From CAG-411 sp963643465 (GTDB taxonomy: Bacteria > Bacillota > Clostridia > Lachnospirales > Lachnospiraceae): a stretch of DNA of 46,154 nucleotides. The stretch lies in NCBI GenBank assembly GCA_963643465.1, contig CAVIJT010000020.1, forward strand, positions 1 to 46,154, in the 5' to 3' direction. Below, piece after piece: positions 34,148-41,845 of the stretch (its first letter is position 1; each line of letters begins with the position of its first letter). A program made the translations under genes and the position numbers. The notes beneath the pieces were generated by a model. That model saw nothing but the letters and a program-made list of their open reading frames with translations, was not told where the DNA came from and searched no databases.

Positions 34148-34780
34148 ATGAAAGTAGGAATTGTATTTGATATGGATGGAACCTTATGGGATTCCACTGA
34201 GCAGATTTGGACATCTTGGAAATCAGTTTTAGAGCAACATGGAGTTTCTCTTAGTTTAGAAAATTTGAAAAGTCTTATGGGAAAGACAATGGATGTGATT
34301 GGAGAAAGTATTTTGCCAGATGTCCCAAAAGAAGAGAGGGATGAGATTTTTGAACGATGCTATCAGGTGGAAAATGAGTATCTTAGAAATCATGGTGGTA
34401 TTCTTTATCCAGAACTAGAACAGACACTTTCAAAATTGAAAGAAAAATATCCGTTATATATCGTAAGTAACTGTCAAAGTGGGTATATTGAGGCATTTTT
34501 AGAATATCATAAATTGGGGCAGTATTTTGAGGATTTTGAATGTTTTGGAAATACTGGCAAAGAAAAATCAGAGAATGAAAAATTGCTTGCTAAGAGAAAT
34601 CATTTGGAGCGAGTTATTTATGTAGGTGATATTCAGGGAGATTATGAAGCAACTATGGAGGCTGGATTTGAATTTGTATATGCTGCCTATGGTTTTGGAA
34701 AGGTAGATGCAGATGTAAAAAAAGTAACTTCTTTTTCTCAGTTGCCTGCTGTATTAGAAGAGATGATAAATGAAAAATAA
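34148..34780 (+). CDS. HAD-family phosphatase (Gph-like)
   Basis: A 210-residue HAD-IA hydrolase. Motif I is VFDMDGTLWDST near residue 6, VSNCQSGYIEAF near 105 is motif II, and YVGDIQGDYEATMEAG near 157 is motif IV. The look is of phosphoglycolate or nucleotide phosphatases, substrate unknown. GGAGG at 34137-34141 fixes the start at ATG 34148; an in-frame TTG at 34130 is upstream of that site. It lies between two ABC exporter pairs, probably transcribed with the first. Confidence 0.87.
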   Translation: MKVGIVFDMDGTLWDSTEQIWTSWKSVLEQHGVSLSLENLKSLMGKTMDVIGESILPDVPKEERDEIFERCYQVENEYLRNHGGILYPELEQTLSKLKEKYPLYIVSNCQSGYIEAFLEYHKLGQYFEDFECFGNTGKEKSENEKLLAKRNHLERVIYVGDIQGDYEATMEAGFEFVYAAYGFGKVDADVKKVTSFSQLPAVLEEMINEK

Positions 34781-34886
34781 GTGTTACTGGTTATATGTGC
34801 GAGAATAGTAACAAATAGATTGTTTCATTGAGAAAAAATGCTCCATAGACAAATGGAAAAAAAGGTGTTAGAATATTAACTTGAAC

Positions 34887-34928
34887 AGAAAGGGAACTCC
34901 AGAGAGAAGATGGAGTACCCTTTCTTCT
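34887..34928 (+). terminator. Terminator or attenuator before ABC pair 2
   Basis: AGAAAGGGAACTCCA (34887-34901) pairs with TGGAGTACCCTTTCT (34911-34925) with one mismatch, then a broken T-run. It ends the HAD transcript or attenuates the next exporter, whose gene begins 60 bases later. Confidence 0.6.
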
Positions 34929-34987
34929 TGCGTTGAAAGACGTTTGAGTGTGTAGTTTACAAAAATATTAGAAAAGGAGATGAGTCC

Positions 34988-36730
34988 ATGTTAAAAAGAT
35001 TGTTACAAAGCCTGCGGGAGTATAAACGGGCAACCATACTTACTCCGATTATTATTATTGGAGAAGTAGTCCTTGAATGTATCATCCCGTTTATTATTGG
35101 TAAGTTAGTCAATCAGATACAAGCAGGATGTGAGTTGGATGTTATTTGGAAGTATGGTGCCATATTAATTGTTATGGCGTGTTTATCGTTAGCATGTGGT
35201 GGATTGGCAGGTTATACCGGTTCCACGGCAGCATGTGGTTTTGCAAAGAACTTGAGAAAAGATATGTTTTATAAAGTTCAGGAATTTTCTTTTGAAAATA
35301 TTGATTATTTTTCTACTTCTTCTTTAGTAACTCGACTTACCACAGATGTAATGAATGTGCAGATGGCGTTTATGATGGTGATTCGTACTGCGGTAAGAGC
35401 CCCACTTATGTTTTTGTTTGCAGTTATTATGGCATTTGTGATGGGTGGTTCTCTGGCTACCATTTTTGTAGTGGTTGTTCCAATTTTGATTATTGTGTTA
35501 GTATCTGTTACCAAAGTAACAATGCCATTGTTTCGTGCGGTATTTAAAAAGTACGATCGTTTGAATAATTCCATTCAGGAAAATGTAAAATCTATGCGAG
35601 TAGTAAAATCTTTTGTTCGTGAGGAATATGAAAAGAAGAAATTTAACGAAGCAGCGGAAGATGTTTGCAAAGATTTTACAAAAGCAGAACGTATTTTAGC
35701 TTTTAATGCACCAACTATGCAGTTTTGCTTGTATGCAGTAATGTTGTTTGTTATGTATTTTGGCGCTTATATTGTGATTACTACAAAGGGTGTTAGGGTA
35801 AATGTAGGACAGATTTCTTCGCTTCTTACATACAGTTTTCAGATTTTAATGAGTTTGATGATGTTATCAATGGTTTTTGTTATGATTACCATGTCTATGG
35901 AATCTGCAAAGCGTATTGTGGAAGTGTTAGATACAGAAAGTACCATTGAAAATCCTGAAAATGCAGTGATGGAAGTAAAGGATGGTTCCATTGATTTTTG
36001 CAATGTTAATTTTAAATATTCCCAAAATGCACGTAAACCTGCACTGGCAGATATTGATTTGCATATAAAATCTGGAGAAACCATTGGAATTATTGGTGGC
36101 ACAGGTTCGTCAAAGAGTTCTCTTATACAACTGATTTCTCGTTTATATGATGTTACAGAAGGAACTGTAAAAGTAGGCGGAAGAGATGTAAAAGAATATG
36201 ATTTGGAAACCCTTCGTAACCAAGTGGCAGTTGTGCTTCAGAAAAATGTGCTATTTTCCGGAACGATTAAAGAAAATTTGCGTTGGGGAAATAAAGAGGC
36301 AACAGATGAAGAAATGTTAGAAGCATGTAAATTGTCTCAGGCGGATGAGTTTATCCAGACCTTCCCGGACAAATATGACACGTATATTGAGCAGGGTGGT
36401 GCCAATGTTTCAGGTGGACAAAAGCAGCGTCTTTGTATCGCAAGAGCTCTTTTGAAGAAACCGAAAATTTTAATTTTAGATGACTCTACCAGTGCGGTAG
36501 ATACAAAGACAGATGCACTGATTCGCCAAGGTTTTGCAAAGTTTATTCCAGAAACAACAAAAATAATTATTGCCCAGCGAATTTCGTCCGTACAGGATTC
36601 TGATCGCATTATTGTGATGGACGGCGGAAAAATAAGTGGACTTGGTACACATGAAGAATTATTAAAGAATAACAAGATTTATCAAGAAGTATATTTCTCT
36701 CAGAATAAGGCAGGTGATGAAGATGAATAA
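34988..36730 (+). CDS. ABC exporter, subunit A of pair 2 (degenerate ATP site)
   Basis: A 580-residue half-transporter, similar in layout to the gene at 30660. Walker A reads GGTGSSKSS, with Ser replacing the last Gly before Lys; the catalytic Glu is Asp (LILDDSTSAVD) and the switch His is Gln (IAQRISSVQ). The signature VSGGQKQRL is good, so it can complete the active site of subunit B. AAGGAG at 34974-34979 precedes the ATG. Subunit B begins inside its last codons. Confidence 0.92.
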   Translation: MLKRLLQSLREYKRATILTPIIIIGEVVLECIIPFIIGKLVNQIQAGCELDVIWKYGAILIVMACLSLACGGLAGYTGSTAACGFAKNLRKDMFYKVQEFSFENIDYFSTSSLVTRLTTDVMNVQMAFMMVIRTAVRAPLMFLFAVIMAFVMGGSLATIFVVVVPILIIVLVSVTKVTMPLFRAVFKKYDRLNNSIQENVKSMRVVKSFVREEYEKKKFNEAAEDVCKDFTKAERILAFNAPTMQFCLYAVMLFVMYFGAYIVITTKGVRVNVGQISSLLTYSFQILMSLMMLSMVFVMITMSMESAKRIVEVLDTESTIENPENAVMEVKDGSIDFCNVNFKYSQNARKPALADIDLHIKSGETIGIIGGTGSSKSSLIQLISRLYDVTEGTVKVGGRDVKEYDLETLRNQVAVVLQKNVLFSGTIKENLRWGNKEATDEEMLEACKLSQADEFIQTFPDKYDTYIEQGGANVSGGQKQRLCIARALLKKPKILILDDSTSAVDTKTDALIRQGFAKFIPETTKIIIAQRISSVQDSDRIIVMDGGKISGLGTHEELLKNNKIYQEVYFSQNKAGDEDE

Positions 36731-38630
36731 GAAAAATGGAAAGCCGGGGATTGTAAAAAAAGGAACCTTTGGACGGATTATTAAGACATTATTTGAATTT
36801 TATCCGGTTATGATGCCTGTAGTTTTGATTTGTATTTTGTTTAGTGCCATAGTGTCCTCTATTCCTAGTGTTTTTATGCAGCAGGTAATTGCGTTGATCA
36901 GTGATACTTACAAGAGTGGAGATTGGGATGGAGTGTCTGGTCAGATTATACATTTGGTATCGATTCTTGGAACGTTTTATGTGTTTTCTATTATAGCAAA
37001 TATTGCATATAACCAGATGATGGCCATTATTACACAGGGAACTTTGAAGAAACTTCGTATGAAGATGTTTAATGGGATGCAAGATCTTCCAATTAAATAT
37101 TTTGACCAGAACAACCATGGAGATATCATGAGTTACTATACCAATGATATTGATACATTGCGTCAGATGATTTCCCAAAGTATTCCCCAGTTAATCAATG
37201 CTGTTGTTGTGGTTTGTACTACATTTTTCCTTATGGTATATTTCAGTTTGTGGATGGCGCTTGTAGTTGTAGTAGGTGTAATTGTCATGATTATGATAAC
37301 TAAGAAATGTGGTGGTGCTTCTGCAAAATACTTTATTCGTCAGCAGCAGGCTGTAGGTATAATGGAAGGTTATATTGAGGAAATCATGAATGGCGAAAAA
37401 GTAGTAAAAGTTTTCTGCCATGAAGAAGAAACAGAAGAGAAGTTTAACCAATTAAATGAAGAGTTATTTAAAGATGCAGAGGCAGCCAATCAGTTTTCTA
37501 ATATGCTTATGCCGATTTTAAATAATGTGGGAAATATTCTTTATGTAATTGTGGCAGCAGTAGGTGGTTTGCTTGTTTATTATAACGCTCCAAACATAGG
37601 ATTGTCTGGTATTCCAATGGGTGTAAGTATTGTAGTTCCATTTTTGAACATGACAAAGCAATTTTCAGGAAATGTCAGTCAGGTTTCACAGCAGGTCAAT
37701 TCGGTTGTTATGGCTATGGCTGGTGCGTCAAGAATTTTTGAATTGATTGATCAGGAGCCGGAAGTAGATGAAGGATATGTTACACTTGTAAATGCAAAAG
37801 AAGTAGATGGACAGATTGTTGAGTGTAAAGAGCATACAGGAATGTGGGCATGGAAGCATCCTCACAGTGCAGATGGTTCTGTTACTTATACAAAGTTAGC
37901 AGGAGATGTTCGTTTAGCTGATGTAGACTTTGGCTACAATGAAGAAAAAATCGTATTGCATAACATCGATGTGTTTGCGGAACCTGGACAGAAAGTGGCA
38001 TTTGTAGGTGCTACTGGAGCTGGAAAAACCACAATTACCAATTTGATTAATCGTTTTTATGATATTGCGGATGGAAAGATACGTTACGATGGTATTAATA
38101 TTAACAAAATAAAAAAGGCGGATCTTCGTCGTTCTCTGGGGATTGTTTTACAGGAGACAAATTTGTTTACCGGTACTGTTATGGATAATATCCGATATGG
38201 TAGATTGGATGCTACGGAGGAAGAATGTATTGCAGCAGCAAAATTAGCAGGTGCAGATGACTTTATTACTCGTTTGCCAGATGGCTATGATACACAGCTT
38301 ACAGGAAATGGTGCTAATTTGTCTCAGGGACAAAGACAGCTTATCGCTATTGCAAGAGCTGCAGTAGCAGATCCACCAGTTATGATTTTGGACGAGGCAA
38401 CGTCCTCTATTGATACTCGTACAGAGGCAATTGTCCAACGCGGTATGGATTCTTTGATGCATGGAAGAACGGTATTTGTAATTGCCCATCGTTTATCGAC
38501 TGTAAAGAATTCGGATGTAATTATGGTATTGGAACAGGGTAGAATTATTGAAAGAGGAACTCATGAAAAACTGATTGAAGAAAAAGGAAAATACTATCAG
38601 TTATATACAGGTGCATTTGAACTAGAATAG
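36723..38630 (+). CDS. ABC exporter, subunit B of pair 2 (canonical catalytic site)
   Basis: A 635-residue half-transporter, about 55 longer than its partner. Walker A GATGAGKTT near 430, LILDEATSSID-type Walker B with Glu, and IAHRLSTVK are canonical; the signature is LSQGQRQL. The extra length is a segment of about 50 residues between membrane and ATPase domains (near 355-400) with a GMWAWKHPHSADG stretch. I chose ATG 36723, 6 bases after AGGTG; ATG 36717 is an alternative. It overlaps subunit A by 8 bases. A strong terminator follows. Confidence 0.92.
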   Translation: MNKKNGKPGIVKKGTFGRIIKTLFEFYPVMMPVVLICILFSAIVSSIPSVFMQQVIALISDTYKSGDWDGVSGQIIHLVSILGTFYVFSIIANIAYNQMMAIITQGTLKKLRMKMFNGMQDLPIKYFDQNNHGDIMSYYTNDIDTLRQMISQSIPQLINAVVVVCTTFFLMVYFSLWMALVVVVGVIVMIMITKKCGGASAKYFIRQQQAVGIMEGYIEEIMNGEKVVKVFCHEEETEEKFNQLNEELFKDAEAANQFSNMLMPILNNVGNILYVIVAAVGGLLVYYNAPNIGLSGIPMGVSIVVPFLNMTKQFSGNVSQVSQQVNSVVMAMAGASRIFELIDQEPEVDEGYVTLVNAKEVDGQIVECKEHTGMWAWKHPHSADGSVTYTKLAGDVRLADVDFGYNEEKIVLHNIDVFAEPGQKVAFVGATGAGKTTITNLINRFYDIADGKIRYDGININKIKKADLRRSLGIVLQETNLFTGTVMDNIRYGRLDATEEECIAAAKLAGADDFITRLPDGYDTQLTGNGANLSQGQRQLIAIARAAVADPPVMILDEATSSIDTRTEAIVQRGMDSLMHGRTVFVIAHRLSTVKNSDVIMVLEQGRIIERGTHEKLIEEKGKYYQLYTGAFELE

Positions 38631-38684
38631 TTGAGTAAAATAATAAAAAAATCTTTCTGTGACGAACATTTGTAGTTCGGTGAA

Positions 38685-38719
38685 AAACGGCTGAAAATCA
38701 ATCTTTCAGCCGTTTTTTT
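38685..38719 (+). terminator. Rho-independent terminator of ABC pair 2
   Basis: AAACGGCTGAAA and TTTCAGCCGTTT form a 12-bp stem around ATCAATC, running into seven T residues. Confidence 0.95.
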
Positions 38720-38764
38720 GCTAGAAACCTTGGTTTTTCAAGAGTTAAGAAGAAAAAAATTGTG

Positions 38765-38796
38765 TTGACAAGATGGAAATAGATGTGTAGTATAAT
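38765..38796 (+). promoter_or_regulatory. Promoter of the aspartate kinase gene
   Basis: TTGACA (38765-38770) and TATAAT (38791-38796) are 20 bases apart; if TAGTAT (38788-38793) is used instead the spacer is 17. Both boxes are near consensus. Confidence 0.6.
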
Positions 38797-38870
38797 ACGT
38801 GGCGAAAAAATCGCAATTGTGTAGAATATAAATCAATTGCGTTGTAATATTGGAAAGGATTGATAAATCA

Positions 38871-40181
38871 ATGAAGAAAGTTGTTAAATTCGGTGGAAGT
38901 TCTTTGGCAAGTGCAGAGCAGTTTAAGAAAGTTGGAGATATTATTCGTGCAGACGAAAGTAGAAAATATGTAGTACCTTCTGCTCCTGGAAAACGTTTTT
39001 CTGAGGACACAAAGGTAACAGATATGCTTTATGGCTGCTACGCATTAGCAGAGGCTGGAAAGGACTTTAGCAAAGAATTAAAAGCAATCAAGGCCAGATA
39101 TGATGAAATCATTAAAGGATTAGGATTAAAATTATCTCTTGATGAGGAATTTAAGACTGTAGAGAAAAACTTTAAGGAGAAAGCTGGAAAAGATTACGCA
39201 GCTTCTCGTGGTGAGTATTTAAATGGAATTATTATGGCAGATTACTTAGGATACAACTTTATTGATGCGGCAGAAGTAATTTTCTTTGATAAAGAAGGTA
39301 ATTTTGATGCAGATAAGACACAGGAAGTATTAAGTGCAAGATTACAAAAAGAAAATCGTGCAGTAATTCCTGGATTTTATGGTGCTCATGAGGATGGAAC
39401 TGTATGTACATTCTCAAGAGGTGGTTCTGATGTAACAGGTTCTATCGTTGCAAAAGCTGCTCAGGTTGATTTGTATGAGAACTGGACAGATGTTTCTGGT
39501 TTCTTAGTAGCAGATCCTAGAATTATTAAACATCCTGAAGTGATTAAGACTATCACATATAAAGAATTACGTGAGTTAGCATATATGGGAGCATCTGTAT
39601 TACATGAAGATGCTATTTTCCCAGTAAGACAGGCAGGTATTCCAATTAACATCCGTAATACGAACGCACCAGAAGATGCAGGTACTATGATTGTAAAGAG
39701 TACATGTCATACGCCAGAGTATGTAATTACTGGTATTGCAGGAACAAAAGGTTTCGTTGCTGTCAACATTGAAAAAGATATGATGAACTCAGAGATCGGT
39801 TTTGGACGTAAAGTTCTTGGCGTATTTGAGAGAAATGGTGTTTCTTTTGAACATGTACCTTCTGGAATCGATACTATGACTGTTTTTGTAGAGCAGAAGA
39901 GTTTTGAAGGAAAAGAACAGCAGATTCTTGCAGGAATTGATCGTGAAGTAAATCCAGATGTTGTGGATTTGGAAAGCGATCTTGCTTTAATTGCTGTGGT
40001 AGGACGTGGAATGAGAGCAACAAGAGGTACTGCGGGTCGCATTTTCTCAGCTTTGGCACATGCAAAAGTGAATGTGAAAATGATCGATCAGGGTTCTTCT
40101 GAGCTTAACATTATTATTGGTGTAAGCAATTGCGACTTCGAGGTTGCTATTAAAGCAATTTATGATACATTTGTACAATAA
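38871..40181 (+). CDS. Aspartate kinase
   Basis: A 436-residue monofunctional aspartokinase, the first step of lysine, threonine and methionine synthesis. The N-terminal KVVKFGGSSLAS is the kinase signature; FSRGGSDVTGSIVA near 180 and WTDVSGFLVADPR near 206 bind substrates. Two ACT domains (about 290-436) imply feedback control by an amino acid. The ATG at 38871 matches the conserved N-terminus; AAAGGA lies 13 bases upstream, a long spacing. Codons are more regular than in neighbouring genes, consistent with high expression. Confidence 0.93.
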   Translation: MKKVVKFGGSSLASAEQFKKVGDIIRADESRKYVVPSAPGKRFSEDTKVTDMLYGCYALAEAGKDFSKELKAIKARYDEIIKGLGLKLSLDEEFKTVEKNFKEKAGKDYAASRGEYLNGIIMADYLGYNFIDAAEVIFFDKEGNFDADKTQEVLSARLQKENRAVIPGFYGAHEDGTVCTFSRGGSDVTGSIVAKAAQVDLYENWTDVSGFLVADPRIIKHPEVIKTITYKELRELAYMGASVLHEDAIFPVRQAGIPINIRNTNAPEDAGTMIVKSTCHTPEYVITGIAGTKGFVAVNIEKDMMNSEIGFGRKVLGVFERNGVSFEHVPSGIDTMTVFVEQKSFEGKEQQILAGIDREVNPDVVDLESDLALIAVVGRGMRATRGTAGRIFSALAHAKVNVKMIDQGSSELNIIIGVSNCDFEVAIKAIYDTFVQ

Positions 40182-40254
40182 AAAGGAAAGAGCAGTTTGC
40201 CTTTAGGGGATTGATAGTTGCTTTTGGCACAACAGGAACTGACATTAATATAGT

Positions 40255-40294
40255 AACAGAGGAGTGAAGGGAGTAGCTCCTCTGTTGCTTTTTT
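40255..40294 (+). terminator. Terminator of the aspartate kinase gene
   Basis: AACAGAGGAG (40255-40264) pairs perfectly with CTCCTCTGTT (40277-40286), followed by GCTTTTTT. Confidence 0.9.
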
Positions 40295-40341
40295 ATCTTA
40301 TAGGAAAATGCGTCCTATAGAGTAGAAATGGAGGTGCAGTG

Positions 40342-41511
40342 ATGCAATATACAAGACCAGATTATTATGAAGAATTTTCATGTGTAGGGGGAGCCTGTCC
40401 TGACACTTGCTGTGCAGGATGGCAAATTGTAATTGATAAATCTAGTTTGGAAAAATATAGACAACAAGAAGGTGCTTTTGGAAATCGGCTAAAAAATGAG
40501 ATTGACTGGAAAGAAGGTGTATTTTCTCAATATAAAGGGGATTGCTGTTTTTTGAACGAGGAACATTTATGTGATATTTATGCAGAATTGGGAAAAGAAC
40601 ATTTGTGTCATACTTGTAAGACTTATCCAAGATATACGGAAGAATTTGATGGGTTGCGAGAACAATTTTTGTGTATGTCCTGTCCGATTGTGGCAGATAT
40701 GCTTCTTGGAAGAAAGAAAAAAATTGTGTTGTGCAAGACTGAGACAGAAGAAGAGGAAGAGTGGTCGGAAGATTTTGACTTCTTTTTGTTTGATAAATTG
40801 GAGGAAAGTCGGACCTATCTTCTTGATATGCTGCAGAATGATAAGGTTGAAATTTCAATTCGTCAGGCTGTGCTTTTAGCATTTGGACATGATATGCAGC
40901 GGAGAATTCGAAATGGACAATTGTTTTCTGTAGATGCGCTTATAGAAAAATATCGTGGGGAAAATACATGGCGATTTTTCAAAAAGAAAAAGCAACAATA
41001 TACCTGTGATGTAGAGGAACGATTTTTGGTATCCAAAGCATATTTTCGTGTACTAAAAGGTCTTGAAATTAGACAGGGTGCTTGGAAAAGATGGTTGGAA
41101 AAATGTGAGAAAATTTTATTTTCAGAGGGCGAAGATGCCTACATAGATGCAAAAGAAGAGTTTCGAGCGTTCCAAAGTGGAATTGATGATGAGAAAAAAG
41201 AGTTTGCATTGTATGAGGAACAGATTATGGTTTATTTTTTGTTACACTATTTTTGTGGTTCCGTATACGATGAGGATGTGTATTCTAAAGTAAAACTGGC
41301 GGTATTAAGTGCTTTTATTATAGAAGAAATGATATTTGCAAAATGGATGATCTCCGGAAAAGAAATGGAAAAAGCCGATTGGGTTGCATTAACCTATCAA
41401 TATGCAAGAGAAATTGAGCATTCTGATAGAAATTTAGAACAGTTAGAGCGGATTTTTCGAAAAGATTCTGCCTTTGGACTTCGCAAATTAATAAAGGCAG
41501 TTTTTCACTAA
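40342..41511 (+). CDS. fliB: Flagellin lysine-N-methylase (FliB)
   Basis: A 389-residue FliB-type protein that methylates lysines on flagellin. The N-terminal third is cysteine-rich and typical of the family: CVGGACPDTCCAGW near residue 14, CCFLNEEHLCDIYAELG near 65, HLCHTCKTYPRYTEEF near 88 and CMSCP near 112, probably metal or iron-sulfur ligands. The C-terminal two thirds is helical. GGAGGTG at 40330-40336 precedes the ATG. No flagellar gene is adjacent, so it is an isolated member of the motility set and implies a flagellated host. Confidence 0.88.
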   Translation: MQYTRPDYYEEFSCVGGACPDTCCAGWQIVIDKSSLEKYRQQEGAFGNRLKNEIDWKEGVFSQYKGDCCFLNEEHLCDIYAELGKEHLCHTCKTYPRYTEEFDGLREQFLCMSCPIVADMLLGRKKKIVLCKTETEEEEEWSEDFDFFLFDKLEESRTYLLDMLQNDKVEISIRQAVLLAFGHDMQRRIRNGQLFSVDALIEKYRGENTWRFFKKKKQQYTCDVEERFLVSKAYFRVLKGLEIRQGAWKRWLEKCEKILFSEGEDAYIDAKEEFRAFQSGIDDEKKEFALYEEQIMVYFLLHYFCGSVYDEDVYSKVKLAVLSAFIIEEMIFAKWMISGKEMEKADWVALTYQYAREIEHSDRNLEQLERIFRKDSAFGLRKLIKAVFH

Positions 41512-41845
41512 TGTATAAAAGTTTCATTGGTATAGTTTGAGAGAAATGTTTAAAAGTAAGCAAAGTACAAGAAAAATACGAAAATATCAAAGGAAAATGG
41601 AATGCGAAACACAAAAAGAGCATTATTGTATCAGAATAAGTTGTATATGTACTTGAAATTGTATAGGTGATATTGTATAAATAATGTATAAAAGTTTTTC
41701 GCAGGAAAGACTAGCATATTTTAATTATATAGTGTATAATAACTAAGATTGAGCTTAAACAGAAGCGTGCTAACGTTGTATCTGGTCAGAAATTGCGGGA
41801 TACAACATTTTATAAAAGCGCACATAAGAAAGGAGCACATGATTG
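41512..41845 (+). promoter_or_regulatory. Intergenic region and leader before glgP
   Basis: No gene seen. A 14-base direct repeat ATGTATAAAAGTTT occurs at 41511-41524 and 41684-41697. TATAAT at 41735-41740 is the best -10, without a good -35. In the leader GTTGTATC (41775-41782) pairs with GATACAAC (41799-41806) followed by ATTTT, a possible attenuator of glgP. AAAGGAG at 41829-41835 is the ribosome site. Confidence 0.5.

Noticed and set aside
13926..34780. Three HAD genes as a recent duplication
   Set aside because: They share only family motifs; the cap sequences differ strongly.
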